Part shown: positions 1 through 13,054 of the stretch, piece after piece
Layout: every line of letters starts with the position of its first letter
Numbering within the stretch: position 1 is the stretch's first letter
From: Phoebastria nigripes
Taxonomy: Eukaryota; Chordata; Aves; Procellariiformes; Diomedeidae
DNA length: 64,000 nt
Reading direction: 5' to 3'
NCBI GenBank assembly: GCA_035582835.1
Contig: JAYKAV010001245.1
Span: forward strand, 186,001-250,000
The notes under the pieces: generated by a model
What the model was told of the DNA's origin: nothing
The model's database searches: none
What the model saw: only the letters and a program-made list of their open reading frames with translations
Program-made: the position numbers and the translations under genes

Positions 1-2358
1 AGGCTTCAGAAGCAGCCTTCCCAACTTGCCGGGGAAAGCCACTGTCTGTCTGCTGCACTTTTGCTTTTTATGACAACTCTTGTCTCTTTCAGAGTTTTAA
101 CAGTTATTCAGAAAATAAATATCTTTCCTTGTGATTCTAGCCCCCATTTATTTATTTTTTAACTTACATTAATAGCTTACTTATGAAAAATCAATAGTAG
201 AATATACACAGTGGACCCATTCCAGGATCTTTTTGATTAAATTCTCCACACAAAGGGGTGTGGGAAGAAATATAAACTTAGTATAAACATTTGGATGTCC
301 TGGATGGCTAAAATTCATCTGCAGTAAAGCAGCCAGCAATATCAATACTTATATCATTTATGCATCAGAGTCAACATGCCATTGAGTTGGCTGGGACAGT
401 TCTTCGTGCAACTAGGATTTGGGGCTATCTATCTGAAGGAAAATAACTCTCCACTGGTTATAGTTTGGGTTGGTATCTTTACAACGATCCTCACAGCAAC
501 GAAAGGCAATGTTTGTAGCATGCAGAGGAAACTTTGCATGAAGGGAACACAATTCTCTAGAGAGAGTTTTTGTGGTAAAGACTAGAGTCAGGAAATCACG
601 CAGTGAAGGGGGTCTTTGACATGACTTGAGATCTTGCTGCTGATTACACAGAGTAGGAACTCTGGGAGAATGAATTGCCACTGCTGCCACTACCAGGCAG
701 ACTATGCCCACTAGAGACTGTTTGTGAATGTAACCTGCAAAAGGAGTGGCACGCAATGCTGCACGGAGGCACATTTCGCAGTTTCCATTTCCAGTTTAAG
801 GTCTACATGGGATATTTACTGCTGGCACATTCCTTTCAAGGCTGGTTACGTCTGTCCNCATGCTCCTCTTAAATAAGGAGCAGGTTACTTGTACATGGAA
901 TTACAAGTATAGTTACTGCTGAAATATGCACGTGTCATACCAGCAGAGGTCGGTCACTGGTAGTGTTTATGAAGTAGCAAAATGGGCTTTGGGGAACTCT
1001 GTGTTTTTTATTTAGGGCTTTGCAGTCCTGATTTGAAGGGTAATAAATTCTCTTTGTTTACATATCATTGACAGTCATACAACATCTTGACAAAATGATG
1101 CATGCCAAGAAAAACAACTTTATTTAACAGCATACAAGCAGAGAAGTCTAGTGGCAGGCTCAGACTTCATTTTCACCTTGTTTCTTCAGCTCTTTTTCAT
1201 CAGTTCACCTACTCACTCTTCTCCTACTATTCTGCAGTTCGAGATGTAGAATATGAAGATAAGTTATTTCATCACGAATTTTCCAGATGGTTTGTTTCTT
1301 CAGGATTTGAATGAAAGCCCACTTCCCTGGTGTCTAATGAAATTTGCCCTGGTAACTCTTGGGGAAACTGAAAACAAAACCAAAAAATTAGCAGGATGCT
1401 AGTGGCAACTGTGTTCTTTACAGCCTCCTAATTCCTAACAAAAACACTGTTACTCACAAACGATTGTTAACGGTTAAGACTCTCTGTCCCTTAAGATGTT
1501 CAGAATTATAATAACTGCATTAAAATATCAACCTTTACTCAAATAGGGGTTGGTGGGGTGGGGTTTTTTTGGGGGTGTGGTTTTTGGACTGAAGCTACTA
1601 AGAGAGATAATGCTCACTAAAATAGTCTAATATAAAGTTATCACTTGCAGTGTGCAGGATTACTTTGCCAAGCAAGAGCAGAGACACATTAATAGACTGT
1701 ATGTGACAAACCTGGAAGACTGGGGGAAACAGAGGCAAACTTAAATGCACCAGAGGGTTCTTTCTGGTTTGCAGCACATGGCAGAGAGAGGTCTTCTTTC
1801 TGCTCTGTTTTGGGAATAAAAGGCTGTTTCTTCCTTTAGTAAAGGATATGCTATAATGTAAATGTTATCCCAGCCAGTCAGGTATATTTCCCCTGCCCTC
1901 AACATATGAACAGCTCAAAAAAATACCATTCATGAGCAGGGTTTACCATGTATGCTATGTTTATAAATATGTTTATAATATATGCTATTTCCAGTTCAAA
2001 TACAGATTGCTTATACATCATTGTGTTTGACCTGCAGTTTTATAACAGGCACCTTTGGTGCATGTCTCTCAGTGCAATTATGAGTTTGGTCCCTAGGAAG
2101 AGGCAGGGAGTGACTGGTGTCAGCTGAGCGTGATGCAGGACTCGCACAAGGTACCAAGGTTGAGAGCAGCATGTCCACTCAACAAATGGAAGAATGTTGC
2201 TATAAAGGGATTTTTAGCATTGCAAGAAACTACAGTCATCTTATTTCACAACAGCGGTAGTGACTACTGTCTGCAAATCCAGTCCCCCTCTTCTCTAGAG
2301 GAAAACAATGAAAAGAGACGTTACTTGCTAAATTAAAATTAGTAATAAAGAAACTCAC
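1..2358. other. Non-coding stretch, probably intron beyond the last visible exon
   Basis: The strong donor at 2353-2358 on the minus strand means transcription of the gene continues leftward into this stretch. I see no further exon with convincing splice sites and no repeat I recognise. Open frames here, such as 412-774 on the minus strand, lack splice support. Confidence 0.5.
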
Positions 2359-2423
2359 CTGTACAGAATGTTTTTCATCCACCCAGCTCAAGTACTCCAG
2401 AATGATCCGTGATACCATCTGTA
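2359..2423 (-). CDS. Predicted internal exon, 65 bp
   Basis: The exon starts after an acceptor ending CCCACACAG and ends CAG before GTGAGTTTC, a near-ideal donor at 2353-2358. Read with two bases completing an incoming codon it encodes QMVSRIILEYLSWVDEKHSV and a final Q, leaving phase 0. A second AG five bases downstream (start at 2418) would give a 60-bp exon starting in phase 0. The 65-bp form is preferred because it joins in phase with the exon at 2946-3095. The peptide looks like an amphipathic helix. It is the last exon visible on this strand before the window edge, and transcription must continue beyond it. Confidence 0.62.
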
Positions 2424-2945
2424 CTGTGTGGGCTGGGATTTTGGATCCCAGGTGCCTCTAGTGCTTCCTGATCCTGAGCTCAATTCCATCTCACCATGGC
2501 AAGGGCAGGCAGCTCCCCGGCCACAACACTGCTCCAGATGTCCCAGTGCCAAAAAAAGGACTATTTCTAGCTTCCTCGTACACAACGGAGATGAAAATCA
2601 TTGAAGTTCAGATAGAAATACCCTGTCTCCTACATGCCTCAGGGAGGCTGGTTGCTTCCCAGGCCTTCAGACCTCTCATTTCTCTGTCACTGTTAGATGA
2701 AATAAAAAATTCCTATACAGTGAATGACACCCAGTTATAAGTTAGGGTGTTTACGGGTAAAGTCCGTTGTGCTTTGGTTTGTTTTTTTCTCCTGGTCCAA
2801 ATATGCCCACTTGCACCTGCTTCATTCATGTGAAGCTGAACCCTCGATACCAGGGCACACTTTCTGCACTGGTACCGCATACAGCGGTGCATAAAAGCGG
2901 CGCCCAATAACAGCCATTAGCAACTCCAGCACATTCGCACATTAC

Positions 2946-3095
2946 TGAGAGCATTTGGAAGGACTGCATAGTTCATGGCACTTCCATTGGCAAATTCTTG
3001 TGTGGAGACAAAGCTCCTGTCTCGGGCCATGTGACAGATGCCCTCCAAACCTACAGACTTGCATATGAATAACACATTTCTAATAACATCTTCCT
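2946..3095 (-). CDS. Predicted internal exon, about 150 bp
   Basis: This lies in an open minus-strand frame running from about 3165 to 2917. The frame is protein-like: EDVIRNVLFICKSVGLEGIC, then HMARDRSFVSTQEFANGSAM, then NYAVLPNA. The right boundary is the AG at 3096-3097. Another AG at 3101-3102 is also usable, and the pyrimidine tract is modest. The donor is CTCA followed by GTAATG (2940-2945), a weaker site. It is chosen because it leaves one base that joins the 65-bp exon to read ALIQMVSR. If that donor is ignored, the frame reaches a TAA at about 2917, so this could instead be an alternative terminal exon. Confidence 0.5.
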
Positions 3096-4235
3096 CTATG
3101 CTGAATGTGGACATTGCTATGTTACCCTGTTTATCCAAGATAGTCTTAATACATGAATATGGCACTTATGTCTTTTAAAACTTTCTGTGGCAGTGGATTT
3201 TCCAAGAACACTGAAAACTGTCAAACTTCTTCATCCCGTAAGTCTCAATATATTTTTGGGTGGGAGGACATAAAGAGGTGTTATACAACCTCTGGAAATG
3301 TTCCAGTTTGAAAAATCATAATGTCTAGTCAACTCCCTTAGTTCTAGCACATCATTTGCATGCTACTACTTTAATTTCTAAAATAATGCAATCCAAAAGG
3401 TGAAAAGCTGCTGTTATTCACAGAAAAACTCTTCGCAAAATTTTCATTAGGAATTCCAGTCTCTCCAGGAGAGAATTTAATCTCTGCTCTCCCCTGTCTC
3501 CCTCCCACAAAAGAGGTTTCCCACCAAAACAGCCAGTAGCTGGGGTTTAGGACGCTCACAGGGGAGGTGAAAGACCATGTTAAAGTCTCTAAGGAGTCAA
3601 TGTGTGCCCCAAACTACAGCCTTGGACTGATGCGGAGTCCACCTTTCCTCGCCTTTCAAAGGGCTATGCAATAGACTACAAACCCCCAAAATTTCATGAA
3701 ACAAAATTTTTGTTTTCCAGTCAGCCATAACCATGATTTTATCCCAGTTCCTAGTGGGTAAGATATTGTAACTGTAACACCCCAACATACTCTCTCTCTC
3801 TTTCTTTTCCTCTCCATCTCTTCTTTCTGCATCAAGCGCCATCTGAAGTGACAGACAGGCAGACAATGCACCAGCCTTTTCAAACCCTACTGGGAAACGC
3901 ACTTGAAAGAAAAGTATCAAAACCATCCAAAACCACACACAAAATATAATGGCATGCAATTAATTAACCTGTCAAGAGAGAAGCAGACATTATTGTTCTG
4001 ATGAGCTTTTTAGATTGTGGGTTGCTTCCTCTTGCCAGGTGCAGCTGCAGTGATAGCGGGGGGGAAGCTCACAAAAATACTATACTGCCAACCCAGAACA
4101 AAAACTGGCCTTCAGACAAACCGCCTGGCCACGCGCTCACTGAATACAAGAGCTTCTCTCCGGAAGAAATCAGACACAGAATGAGACAAAACAAGGGTGG
4201 GGTTTTTTCCATTTTGCACAGCTGGCACCAATACT

Positions 4236-4239
<4 letters not shown>

Positions 4240-4267
<28 letters not shown>
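4240..4267 (+). repeat. A28 homopolymer
   Basis: Twenty-eight A in a row. I looked for a processed-gene or retroposon body upstream and for flanking direct repeats and saw none. Confidence 0.95.
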
Positions 4268-4270
<3 letters not shown>

Positions 4271-5664
4271 TGGCTGGAGCTCAACCAGAGCCAAATATAT
4301 AGAGCTTTTCAGGCTCAATCCTTTGAAATACTGAGCACCTCCTGCAGTGGGAACTGAGGATATTCGATAGAGGGAGAGATAAGCAGAACGTAGGACTGGT
4401 CCAGTGAGGGCTGTTTGCCCAGGCTCCCTGTAGGAAACATGTGAATGTGGGAATCTGACAAAGCTCTTTAGCTTTATGGAAAATAAAAACAGTAGAAATC
4501 TCAGTTTGTACACACTGTTTCATCTGACACTCTTGGGCTTTTATCTCCATTTCTGTATGGGATTTATAGCAAACTTTATGTTAGTGCTTCCAGAGTTCAT
4601 GCCTTGCTGTCATAGCTTTCTGGAAATTTTTTCACTTGATTAACATTTCATCTACTGTTTCTTTGATTATATAATGTCCTAGTGCAGCTCTTACAGTTAC
4701 CCACACTGCCAGTTACAGCTTTCGTTTTTTGGCCCAATCTTTAAAAATTTTCTGGCATTCAGAAAATNCTCTATGTTACATGTGGTTAAATCACTACCAA
4801 GATTAAGAGCTCGCTGAACAGTTGCCATTACACAAGTATCCTTATTCTGGGGCCTTTCTTGTTTGTAAGTTCATTGTAGTTTATTCACAAGGTAAATAAG
4901 TAGGAAACTAGATAATCCTTCAGGTACAGATAATTGCAGTGCCCAGATAGGAGGTTCTCTGAAATAAAAAATAGTTATTTATGTATTATTCACTTTTTTT
5001 TCAGATTTCAGCCGTGAAATTTCAGCTGAATCTCAACAGGCATTCTGGGGAACAGATACACATTATAGCCTGGGAACATATTCTAAAAACTAGGTTCTGA
5101 AATTATGGATAGCAAGAAGTTTGGAAGCAAGAAATATTGTTTCTCTTAGAAGACTACCAATATGGAAGAGGTTTTGAGAGTACTTTTGTAAAAAACAGGG
5201 TTATGGACACTTAGGTCCCCAACTGAAGTATGTTGGGGGATATATCAGGCCTGCTGAGATGGAGTTTTGCTCACTGAGTATAGGTCTATGTTTAAAAGAT
5301 GAAGGAAGTTTTATTCCCCATGTCNCTTGTAGGGATTTCATTAAATATTTCGACTACTAGCACGCTATCAAGTGATATAATGCTTTAAATATGAAGTGAT
5401 GAGCAACAGTGTGAAAATCTAAGTTTCACAGCTTCATATTCATTAACAGTTTATTTCAAATGTATGAAAAATGATGCTGGATATGACCAGAAAAAGTACT
5501 CAAATGTCTATTATTAAATCCCTTTTTATCTACCACTGGCTAATGATCCAAATACTCAGATGTCAGAAACTGAGGATGAAAAAGCTGGGAAGGTTTTTGT
5601 GCATTTGTAGATAGACGTGTGCCCACCCTAGAAGGACTGACTGCTGGTATATTGCATTACTCAC

Positions 5665-5721
5665 TGTCACAAATCCATGACCGCGTTGGATAACCAGAGC
5701 AGGAAAACAGAAAGTCACTAC
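5665..5721 (-). CDS. Predicted internal exon, 57 bp
   Basis: The acceptor reads CAACCAGTACAG and the donor is ACA before GTGAGT (5659-5664). In the phase set by its neighbour the exon encodes SDFLFSCSGYPTRSWICD and joins the 132-bp exon as WGELG-SDFLF. One other frame is also open across these 57 bp, so the reading frame rests on phase agreement with the flanking exons. The polypyrimidine tract is weak, and the same GTAG sequence could act as a donor for a different exon. Confidence 0.5.
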
Positions 5722-7310
5722 CTGTACTGGTTGAGTTAAAGTATTCTTCTTATTTTATTTTACTTGTCTGATAATAGTACTATGTGAAAACATGACTATA
5801 TTTGTTTTCTGCAGTTCTGTGTTATTGAAATATGCACATTGCAAGAGGCTAAAAAGGCCACAATGTGACATTGCCATAACTGGTTTGGCACATGAGGTTC
5901 TTGCACTTTCCAAGGAAAGAATACAGGGTAGGTGGAAAACTTCCCTTATGAAANCAAAATGAGCCAAAATTCTGTGTAAATAGAGCCAGATATTAAAACA
6001 TTTCGGGGTTTTTTTGGCTGCAGAAATGACAATGCATAAAACTGGCTCATGAAAGATATGGTCATATAAGATTTACATATATCAATGGATGCACATGGAG
6101 ATCAGAAGCAGCCCATTTGAAAACTTAGGCCCATGAAAGATAATAGAAGGCAATAAGGCAAGCCACACGCAAGAGCAAAAGAAGAACATTTATCAGTTGA
6201 ATGTGCATTTACAAGGTGCACTCGGGAAGCAGTAGGCCATTAGACAAGACTTAGTGTGGTACACACGCACCCATCTATGTGATAGACCAGCAACAGCCTG
6301 CACAGGCACAGACATCTTTCCCTCATTTCATTCAGATCCAGGCTGCCTGCAATGCTAGCTGGTATCAATGACACTCTTCCAAAAATACAAGCTGATTCAG
6401 GCTTGTACTCCTTCAGTGGCTGATCATCACCATACAAAACCTGATTATGAATGCAGCTGCACTGGTGTAATAACAAAATAACTCAGTACCACGCAATGGA
6501 GTTTCACGCTGTTAGAATTGAGACCAGAAACAAACCCAATGTCATAGAACTGGGGAAATGGGAGAGCAAGCCAAAAAAAGTAACCGAGCCTGGCAATGTC
6601 AGACCGTCTAAGACAGTGACTGTGCAATTCTTTTGAAGTTAATGTGACGACACAGAGGTTTCAATGGGGCACGTGCTTAAGAATCTTGCTGACCAAGGAA
6701 TAAACATCGATTTTGGTAATGTGATGCTGACTCTGTGTCCCCAGCGTGTGTGTAAGCTCACTCAGTGTGCACAGACTGCTGCTGTATTGTTCTGCAGCTA
6801 CTAGGTGTAGCAAATTTATAGAGAAGCAATAAAACAAACTCTGAAATCCATTGTTACGTGATCCAAGATTCAGCTCGTGACAGGGACCTTAAAATCTTTC
6901 TTTTATTCAAAGTAAATCTGGAAAGGCTCACGTAACGTAGAAGTGCCCAACAAATGTATTCAGTGTAGGCTTGTAAGATATTCAGACATGCAGTGAGATG
7001 CTGGTCTATGAATCATTAATTAATATTCTCTTACAAGCTTACCTCAGAAGTAAGCTTGAAATGAAGTTCAAAATGGTGACAGCGTATGTGAGAAAGCTCC
7101 ATTTCTCCCATGTCCCTGCTAAATTTCTCCACGAAGCTATTGGCATGATAAAAGTGTTTATTAAACTAAATCTGGATGATATATATGCATCAAGTCATTG
7201 GAAACTCTTCATATACCAAACCAGTCAAACAAAGTACTCAGTTGTCACTGTAAACCAGGCACGTGTGGACAGGTTGGTGTAACAGAGAAGGTCAGTAAAA
7301 TAAAACTTAC

Positions 7311-7442
7311 CCAGCTCTCCCCAAGGCACTTCTAAGACTACGACACTGCCATTTTTAAGATTACCAGCTGAATGACTTACAGGAGACTTCAAACAGTCGT
7401 TGCTTTTTCCAAACTTCAGTTTCATAAAGGGACTCCTAATTT
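7311..7442 (-). CDS. Predicted internal exon, 132 bp
   Basis: The exon is preceded by GTACTATTCTTAG and ends CTGG before GTAAGTTTTA, a consensus donor at 7305-7310. The open frame encodes IRSPFMKLKFGKSNDCLKSP followed by VSHSAGNLKNGSVVVLEVPW and GELG. It takes one base from the exon at 7812-8003 (completing a Glu codon) and leaves one base for the exon at 5665-5721. This is one of the best-supported exons. Domain identity is unknown. The NGSVVVLEVPW stretch has a beta-strand-like pattern. Confidence 0.68.
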
Positions 7443-7811
7443 CTAAGAATAGTACTAATAATTACACCAAATAATGTAGCTGAGTACAAAAGAAAAAGTA
7501 AACACGGCCTTATTCAACCTCTGGTAATATTCTTATCTTAGATGCAACCCAAGTCAATGAAATGCCAGCAGAAATGTTTTGAATTAATGGCATTCATCTG
7601 ATTAGAAGCTTCATTTTGATCTTCAGCATGAATTTACTCTAAACCTCAGGCTAGATTTGAGAGCTGCTTATCGTATGTGTGCTAACTAGCTCAGGGAGGA
7701 GACAGGCAGAATTCCCAGGTTAGGAGGGAAAGGAAGGCTCACATACTTGATACAGAAAAATAAAACATTTTTTCAATTCAGTGTCCTATTAGTTTTTTTT
7801 AAATAAGTTAC

Positions 7812-8003
7812 CTGCAAATAGGGCAGTTTGATTTAGTTCAGAGGCTTGCTGCCACCATGCAGTACTGAAGGAGCACTTCTTCGGAATTTCCTGTTTCTCC
7901 GATACATGTAATTTGGACAGTTGGTCTAAGTCATGGATAAAACCATGAGGCACAGGTTTAAGTTTTCTAGAGTTCTTCCTGTCCTGGGTGTGTAAGTGTT
8001 CCT
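7812..8003 (-). CDS. Predicted internal exon, 192 bp (largest in the model)
   Basis: A frame of 63 codons is open on the minus strand up to a GCAG donor followed by GTAACT (7806-7811). It reads HTQDRKNSRKLKPVPHGFIH, then DLDQLSKLHVSEKQEIPKKC, then SFSTAWWQQASELNQTALFA. The composition is strongly protein-like, with a basic N-terminal segment and a tryptophan pair. The chosen acceptor (AG at 8004-8005, after ACACAC) has a poor pyrimidine tract. Two other AG positions nearby are possible, and the frame is closed by a TAA a short way upstream. The phase-1 start matches the 46-bp exon at 12751-12796. The 5' boundary is therefore uncertain, but the coding content is well supported. Confidence 0.66.
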
Positions 8004-11000
8004 CTGTGTGTTTGTATATTCTGTGCAGTTCTTACATTTTTTACATTTTCAGCCCACATTGTTAATAAGGAGAAAACTCACAGAAAATACAATAACTCAT
8101 TCCATATTTTGACTACTGTAACAGAGATTTACCCACAATCACTGAAAGAGGAAATAAATCCCAGGCTTCAAAAGTTTATTTATTTTCTCAACTTGGTAGA
8201 CAGAGAAAGAAGTAAAGAAGAAGGAAGAACCCATCAGGACCTTCAAAAGCAACACTAGATATTGGAATGAAACAGAAAAATAGGACTCAGTCTACCTGAG
8301 GGAACACGTCTACAAGCGGGAGCTGCAGTGCACCTTTAAATGAGCTGTTCTTAGCACAGCAGTGTAGAAACGCACCACAAATAACTGTAATTCATTTTCT
8401 TAGAGCTGACCTTCAGTCAGATGGTTATTTACAGTGTTTCCCCTGGGAGGAGCATCCTGATTCCTCAAGTAGACAGCCTGGTTGGGGAAAAATGGGGCAT
8501 GGGCAGAACATTTGCTCTGATCGTCAGTACCTATTTAACATAATAGCCATTCACACATGTTTTGGCAGCCACTCGTGCCACAGTCAAAAACAAGTTTTCC
8601 ATAAACATCTACCACCTCCCACAGAAAGACTAGAATGGGACGTGTAGTTTAGACTCAGATCACTATCCATACATACATCAGATCAGAGGCTTGTACCATT
8701 GCACAGGTATGTCCACAGGTGGTGAGTTAATACTGAAAATTTGCGAAGAAGGAGCTTATCACAATTACCATAGCTAGAAAACATGAAATGAAACAAGCGT
8801 TTCCTTCTGTCAGTGCAACAGCTTTGGGAATTGCTCTCGTATACTCGGCAACAAAGGACAGAGAGAAAGCTGCTCTTTAGAAGATAGGATCCCTCCCTGG
8901 GAAATACACATAGCTGAAAATATGCCATTGCTACTGGTTCCTCTGCAACTTCCACAGCATGCTAGTTCCTCTATTTAGGATGTTTTAAGGATACATCTAA
9001 AGAGAGACCATATTTTCACTAGGAACAATAAAAAAATACATCATCTTATCTTTAACCTGACCACGCCATAGGCAATTAATTTGTTTGCTTTCCTAATGAA
9101 AAGGTAAATAAACATGACATAAATATTTAATCTGCAATCTTTCCCTCTTGCCAATATGTGGTTGGTTTCTCATAGCAACAACAGCCGTGCCATTGTCAAC
9201 AACAGGCCACTTGAGTTACTACAAGCCTGGACTAATTCCACTGAATGTAACAGTCCTACATCTGTCTTTCATCAAGCTGTTCTTCTGGTGCCAGCTGGAA
9301 AGGCTTGCTCATGGTGGTCCTGCGAGCCAAGGGTCAGCAAACAGTCCTAGTCACAATCCCTCCCACCTCCCCTGGCTCATCTCCCTTGGATGCTTCTCCT
9401 ACAGGGATGCAGGAACAAGTGGTGATAAACACAGATAGCTATGTGCCCTCCAGAAAGCGTTGAGCAGAAATAGCTCTGTGACAGTGAAAAACGGGGGGAA
9501 CAGAAACCCAAGCTGGTTCAGCAATTTCAGAAGTTAGTCCAGATTCAAAATGGTGTGTCAGGAACNGCATGTGACCCACCATCCTCTCACTGTGATATTA
9601 AATCTCTCATCTTGTAGCCCCTACTGCATTCTCCCTTTTGGCAATCAGTCACGCAAAGTCCCCGATTTCATTCTGCAGATGATCATGCCATTTATCAGTG
9701 AACCAATTTTCTGCCCATGACCTTCTCCTTCATATCTAGTTGGCCTTGGTCAAACTCCCAATTAAAGATTCCTCCTTCATCAGTAAGCTGTTTATATACC
9801 ACTTTTTTAGCATAATAGCACATCAGTCAAGACACCAGCAGTCACTAAAAGGAGGTTTCACACTCCATGCTAGGTAGCTGTTTGTTTCTCAAGCTGCCTA
9901 TGAATTTCACAGCTCAACTAATAATGCATGAGAGCAGCTAAATGTGAGGAAAATTATAACAAACTGAACTATAATAGCTTTTTATTGCAGTTTATGTTGC
10001 CAATGTCTGGAATCCTGGAAATATTACTGATCGAATCACTGTTATTGCAAATAATTGCATGTAACACAATGAATTATTCCCCTCTTAATATTTGANTGCA
10101 AAAGAAACTGTCTAGATAATTTATCTGGAGCATTCCAGAAGACAAGGATTTAATCAGAAATCAATCAGCATATATGCACTTTGAATTTAATAATAAGGAA
10201 CTGTCAGTGCAAGTAGAAAATTTCCCAAGTTAGATTTCACCATTGTTACTAGCCTGTTAGAAGAATATGAAATATGATCTTAAAAATCCCTGTAACCAAT
10301 TGACTACATGCGTCAACTTGCCTTGAAAGATTAACTTAGTTATGCAGAAAGGGGGAAACAGAGCTGGTAGGTTGGCAGGATTTAAAATTCTTTGATGTAT
10401 GTTTCTTAGGTGCTAAGATAGGGCAGTTGAAACCACATATAATGCTATTAAAATGTGCTTTGAAATGCTTTGAAAATATGCAGTGCTACATAGCTCCTAT
10501 TACAATTACTGTATCTAAAATGTGCATGCACATATCATCTTTGAATGGGAAGTGTTATGAAATCCTTGAACAGGCTGGAAATTATCTCAAACAGGTCTTA
10601 TTAAAGGATGTTTTCTTACAACTTGTAAGTTCTGTTATTGTAGGACTAATAAATCTCATCAAGGTTAGTGGGAAATAAGCTTCTGTTGAAAATCTAGCAC
10701 TTGCTCACTTTTCTGAATTGGCACCTATGTGTTTTCTATTTCTTCTTAGCTAATAAACTCCACTTTTCTGGGGTTCCCAGGTTCATGAGGCCAAATTCAG
10801 AGGTCTTAGACACCACATGTGACTTACAGTCCCAAAACCCACCAAAACTACGATCTAAAAGAGCCTCCTCNTCTGCCACCAGAGCTTGGAGGTGCCCAAA
10901 ATTACCAGCTGACTCCTTACTGTGTCCTTATAATTTTCTGGGCATCAGGAGATGTGCATATCCTCCTTACCCAGAACAGCCCCATTTGGGGAATTTTAAG

Positions 11001-12750
11001 GGCTCTGTTCTGTTTAAGCTGACTGGGGCTCCAGAAAATAGACATTCTCTCACGTTTATAGCATGTCCTCATAGAATTCCTACCTTCTAGCCTCTTTTTA
11101 TAGTCAACGGAAAGAGTCAGGCAATTTTAAGCTACCACTCATCTGACCCGTAAAGANGTCTCCTTTAGAACTGAACCACAGGACATGAAAGTGGGCATAA
11201 TCGGCTTCCGCTGATTATGAAAGGAGACCAGCGTGACTGAACTTCTGTGTGGACACCAATGTTTGAGCAGGTGCCTCCCATCTTCATATCTAATGCACTT
11301 GGGATACTAATACCATTGAAACAACTTGTAGATACTTCATACACAGAAAGTAAATTTCTTAAGACAGTAATTTGATAGTGACAGCAATTCTGGTTAGATC
11401 TGTCAGGCTTCAATTATCCTAATTTTGAGGAGAGGGAGAGGGGAAGAACAGTTGTAAAATTCACATCACGTGAGGAAAGTCTGAAATGCTGAATATGAGA
11501 TTTTACATTGGAGAGAAAATTCAAAATTTTTGAATGTTTATGGCATTCCAAAATTTCATTAAAAAAAAAAAAAAGAAAAAGAAAATCAAAGTGAGGACAT
11601 TATCTCCCCTCTGAAATATTTCATTATGGCTAGACTGCATCGCATTCTTTAGATGTCCTTCAATGTCTATTAACATTTTTTACTTAATTAATTAAACAGG
11701 ATCTGTGATACTTTCCCTTTTATTTTTACATCCTCAGTCTACGCATACACAAACTGCATCTTCCTATGGAGTTATCAATGCACAACAAAGCAAAGCAAAG
11801 CAAAACAAAAATACAGTAAATACTGCTTGCCTTGAAAGAGGAAAATCAAAGCAAAATTCAGTACCTGATGAACTCCTTTCCCTATTGCTTCAAAAGTAAG
11901 AGTACACCATGGAAGGCAGCACTCTCTTTTCTCATTTAATTCAGTCGGTAAGCCTCCCAAGGGGAAAGGATGTCTGACTTACGAACTAACGCCTCGGGAG
12001 TTCTCAGAATTCTTAAGGTATTTAGTTGCTTTACTCTCCTTGTCCTTCATCCCTGAACGTCACATAATAAGGTTAAAAAACAGCCTGAGTCTTGACAGGC
12101 AAGTTTACGTGTGAGTTAAACTGCTATGGCTTTCGTTTCTTGCTTTCCCCATGGCAAATGGTTATTAATTATCTATATCTTTAATGGTGCTAAAATGTGC
12201 TTAGAAATATCTGAAAAAATCAGGCAGAAGATAACAGCAAGAATGCTTCTGTTCAGTGCTTTTTCTTTTGCAATGTAAAAATGCTTGCTGTAGAGACCTA
12301 GAAGCGACTTCATTTTGGGGGCATGTTTTTGTAGTGCAGTGGTGCAACGTTGTTTGGTTTGACTTTTAAATTTGCTTTCAGGTATTGAAAAGTTCTTAAG
12401 TTCAGTGGCTTTAATTTTCATTTTAACTGTAAAGTAAAATTCCCATGCATTTATCATAATTCCATGAAATTTCTTTCTCTTTCTAGGGAGGCTTTTCTTC
12501 ACCTCCCCTGCATAGATTGTCTCCACCTGCTTACAAATATTTAACAGCAATCAATAGACATTAGAAGGCTAGGTGCCTTCCTTTCTGCAGAACAGAAAAT
12601 ATGCAAAACATGTTCTTGCCCTTTGAGACACTGTACACCAAGAAGGCTTTTTGAGCATGCTAAATGAACCGAGAAGATCAGAAACATTCAGCTCAAATCT
12701 CCCATGAAGAGCTACTACCTTTGCAACACCCTTTATTATCCTATTCTCAC
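8004..12750. other. Intron-like stretch, no supported gene
   Basis: About 4.7 kb of ordinary AT-rich sequence between two predicted exons. I see scattered short open frames only. A possible exon near 10.83-10.9 kb was examined and rejected because it would create a stop at the next junction. There is a small A-rich run at 11560-11585 and a three-unit CAAAG repeat at 11786-11800. Confidence 0.5.
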
Positions 12751-12796
12751 CTTTCTCAGGGTTTTTGGGGTTGAAGGTGGCATTTCTGACTGACCA
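12751..12796 (-). CDS. Predicted internal exon, 46 bp
   Basis: The acceptor is one of the clearest in the window: a long pyrimidine-rich run ending GCTGGTTTCAG (AG at 12797-12798). The donor is AAAG before GTGAGA (12745-12750). In phase 0 the exon encodes WSVRNATFNPKNPEK plus one base, which joins in phase to the exon at 7812-8003. A second frame (GQSEMPPSTPKTLRK) is also open, so the reading frame depends on the neighbours. The sequence Asn-Ala-Thr would be an N-glycosylation sequon if the protein were secreted, but nothing shows that it is. Confidence 0.62.
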
Positions 12797-13054
12797 CTGA
12801 AACCAGCAGGGAGCCAATGGAAAGGAAGGAATCCATGAAACCTCTTATACTCATCATATAATCCTAAAACAGCATTCCNTCCCTTGTTTCATCTGCCACC
12901 ACTCAATAAGAGGGCTGAGGAGTCTCTGTACTTCACTGTTCAAAGCTAAGATGATGATCAAAAGAAAGCCCTCCCTGAACCTTCTCAGTCCTTTTCACCT
13001 CTGCAAGTCAAAAGGGCAAATTCATTTGTTGTCAGACAGGCTATTTCTCCTCAC

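Noticed and set aside
412..774. 120-codon open frame on the minus strand
   Set aside because: No splice sites at sensible places and no protein-like pattern. It is within the range expected by chance in 64 kb.
3597..3959. 120-codon minus-strand frame
   Set aside because: Low-complexity purine/pyrimidine content explains the lack of stops; no splice or motif support.
4240..4267. Long A run as the tail of a processed pseudogene or SINE
   Set aside because: The sequence to the left shows no gene-like or tRNA-like body and no flanking direct repeat.
10820..10920. Possible exon on the minus strand with donor GGGACT/GTAAGT near 10.82 kb
   Set aside because: Its acceptor has no pyrimidine tract. 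Its one open frame leaves a T that would create a TAG at the junction with the next exon.
12173..12550. 125-codon lysine-rich minus-strand frame
   Set aside because: Its composition follows the local A/T bias, and there are no convincing splice boundaries.
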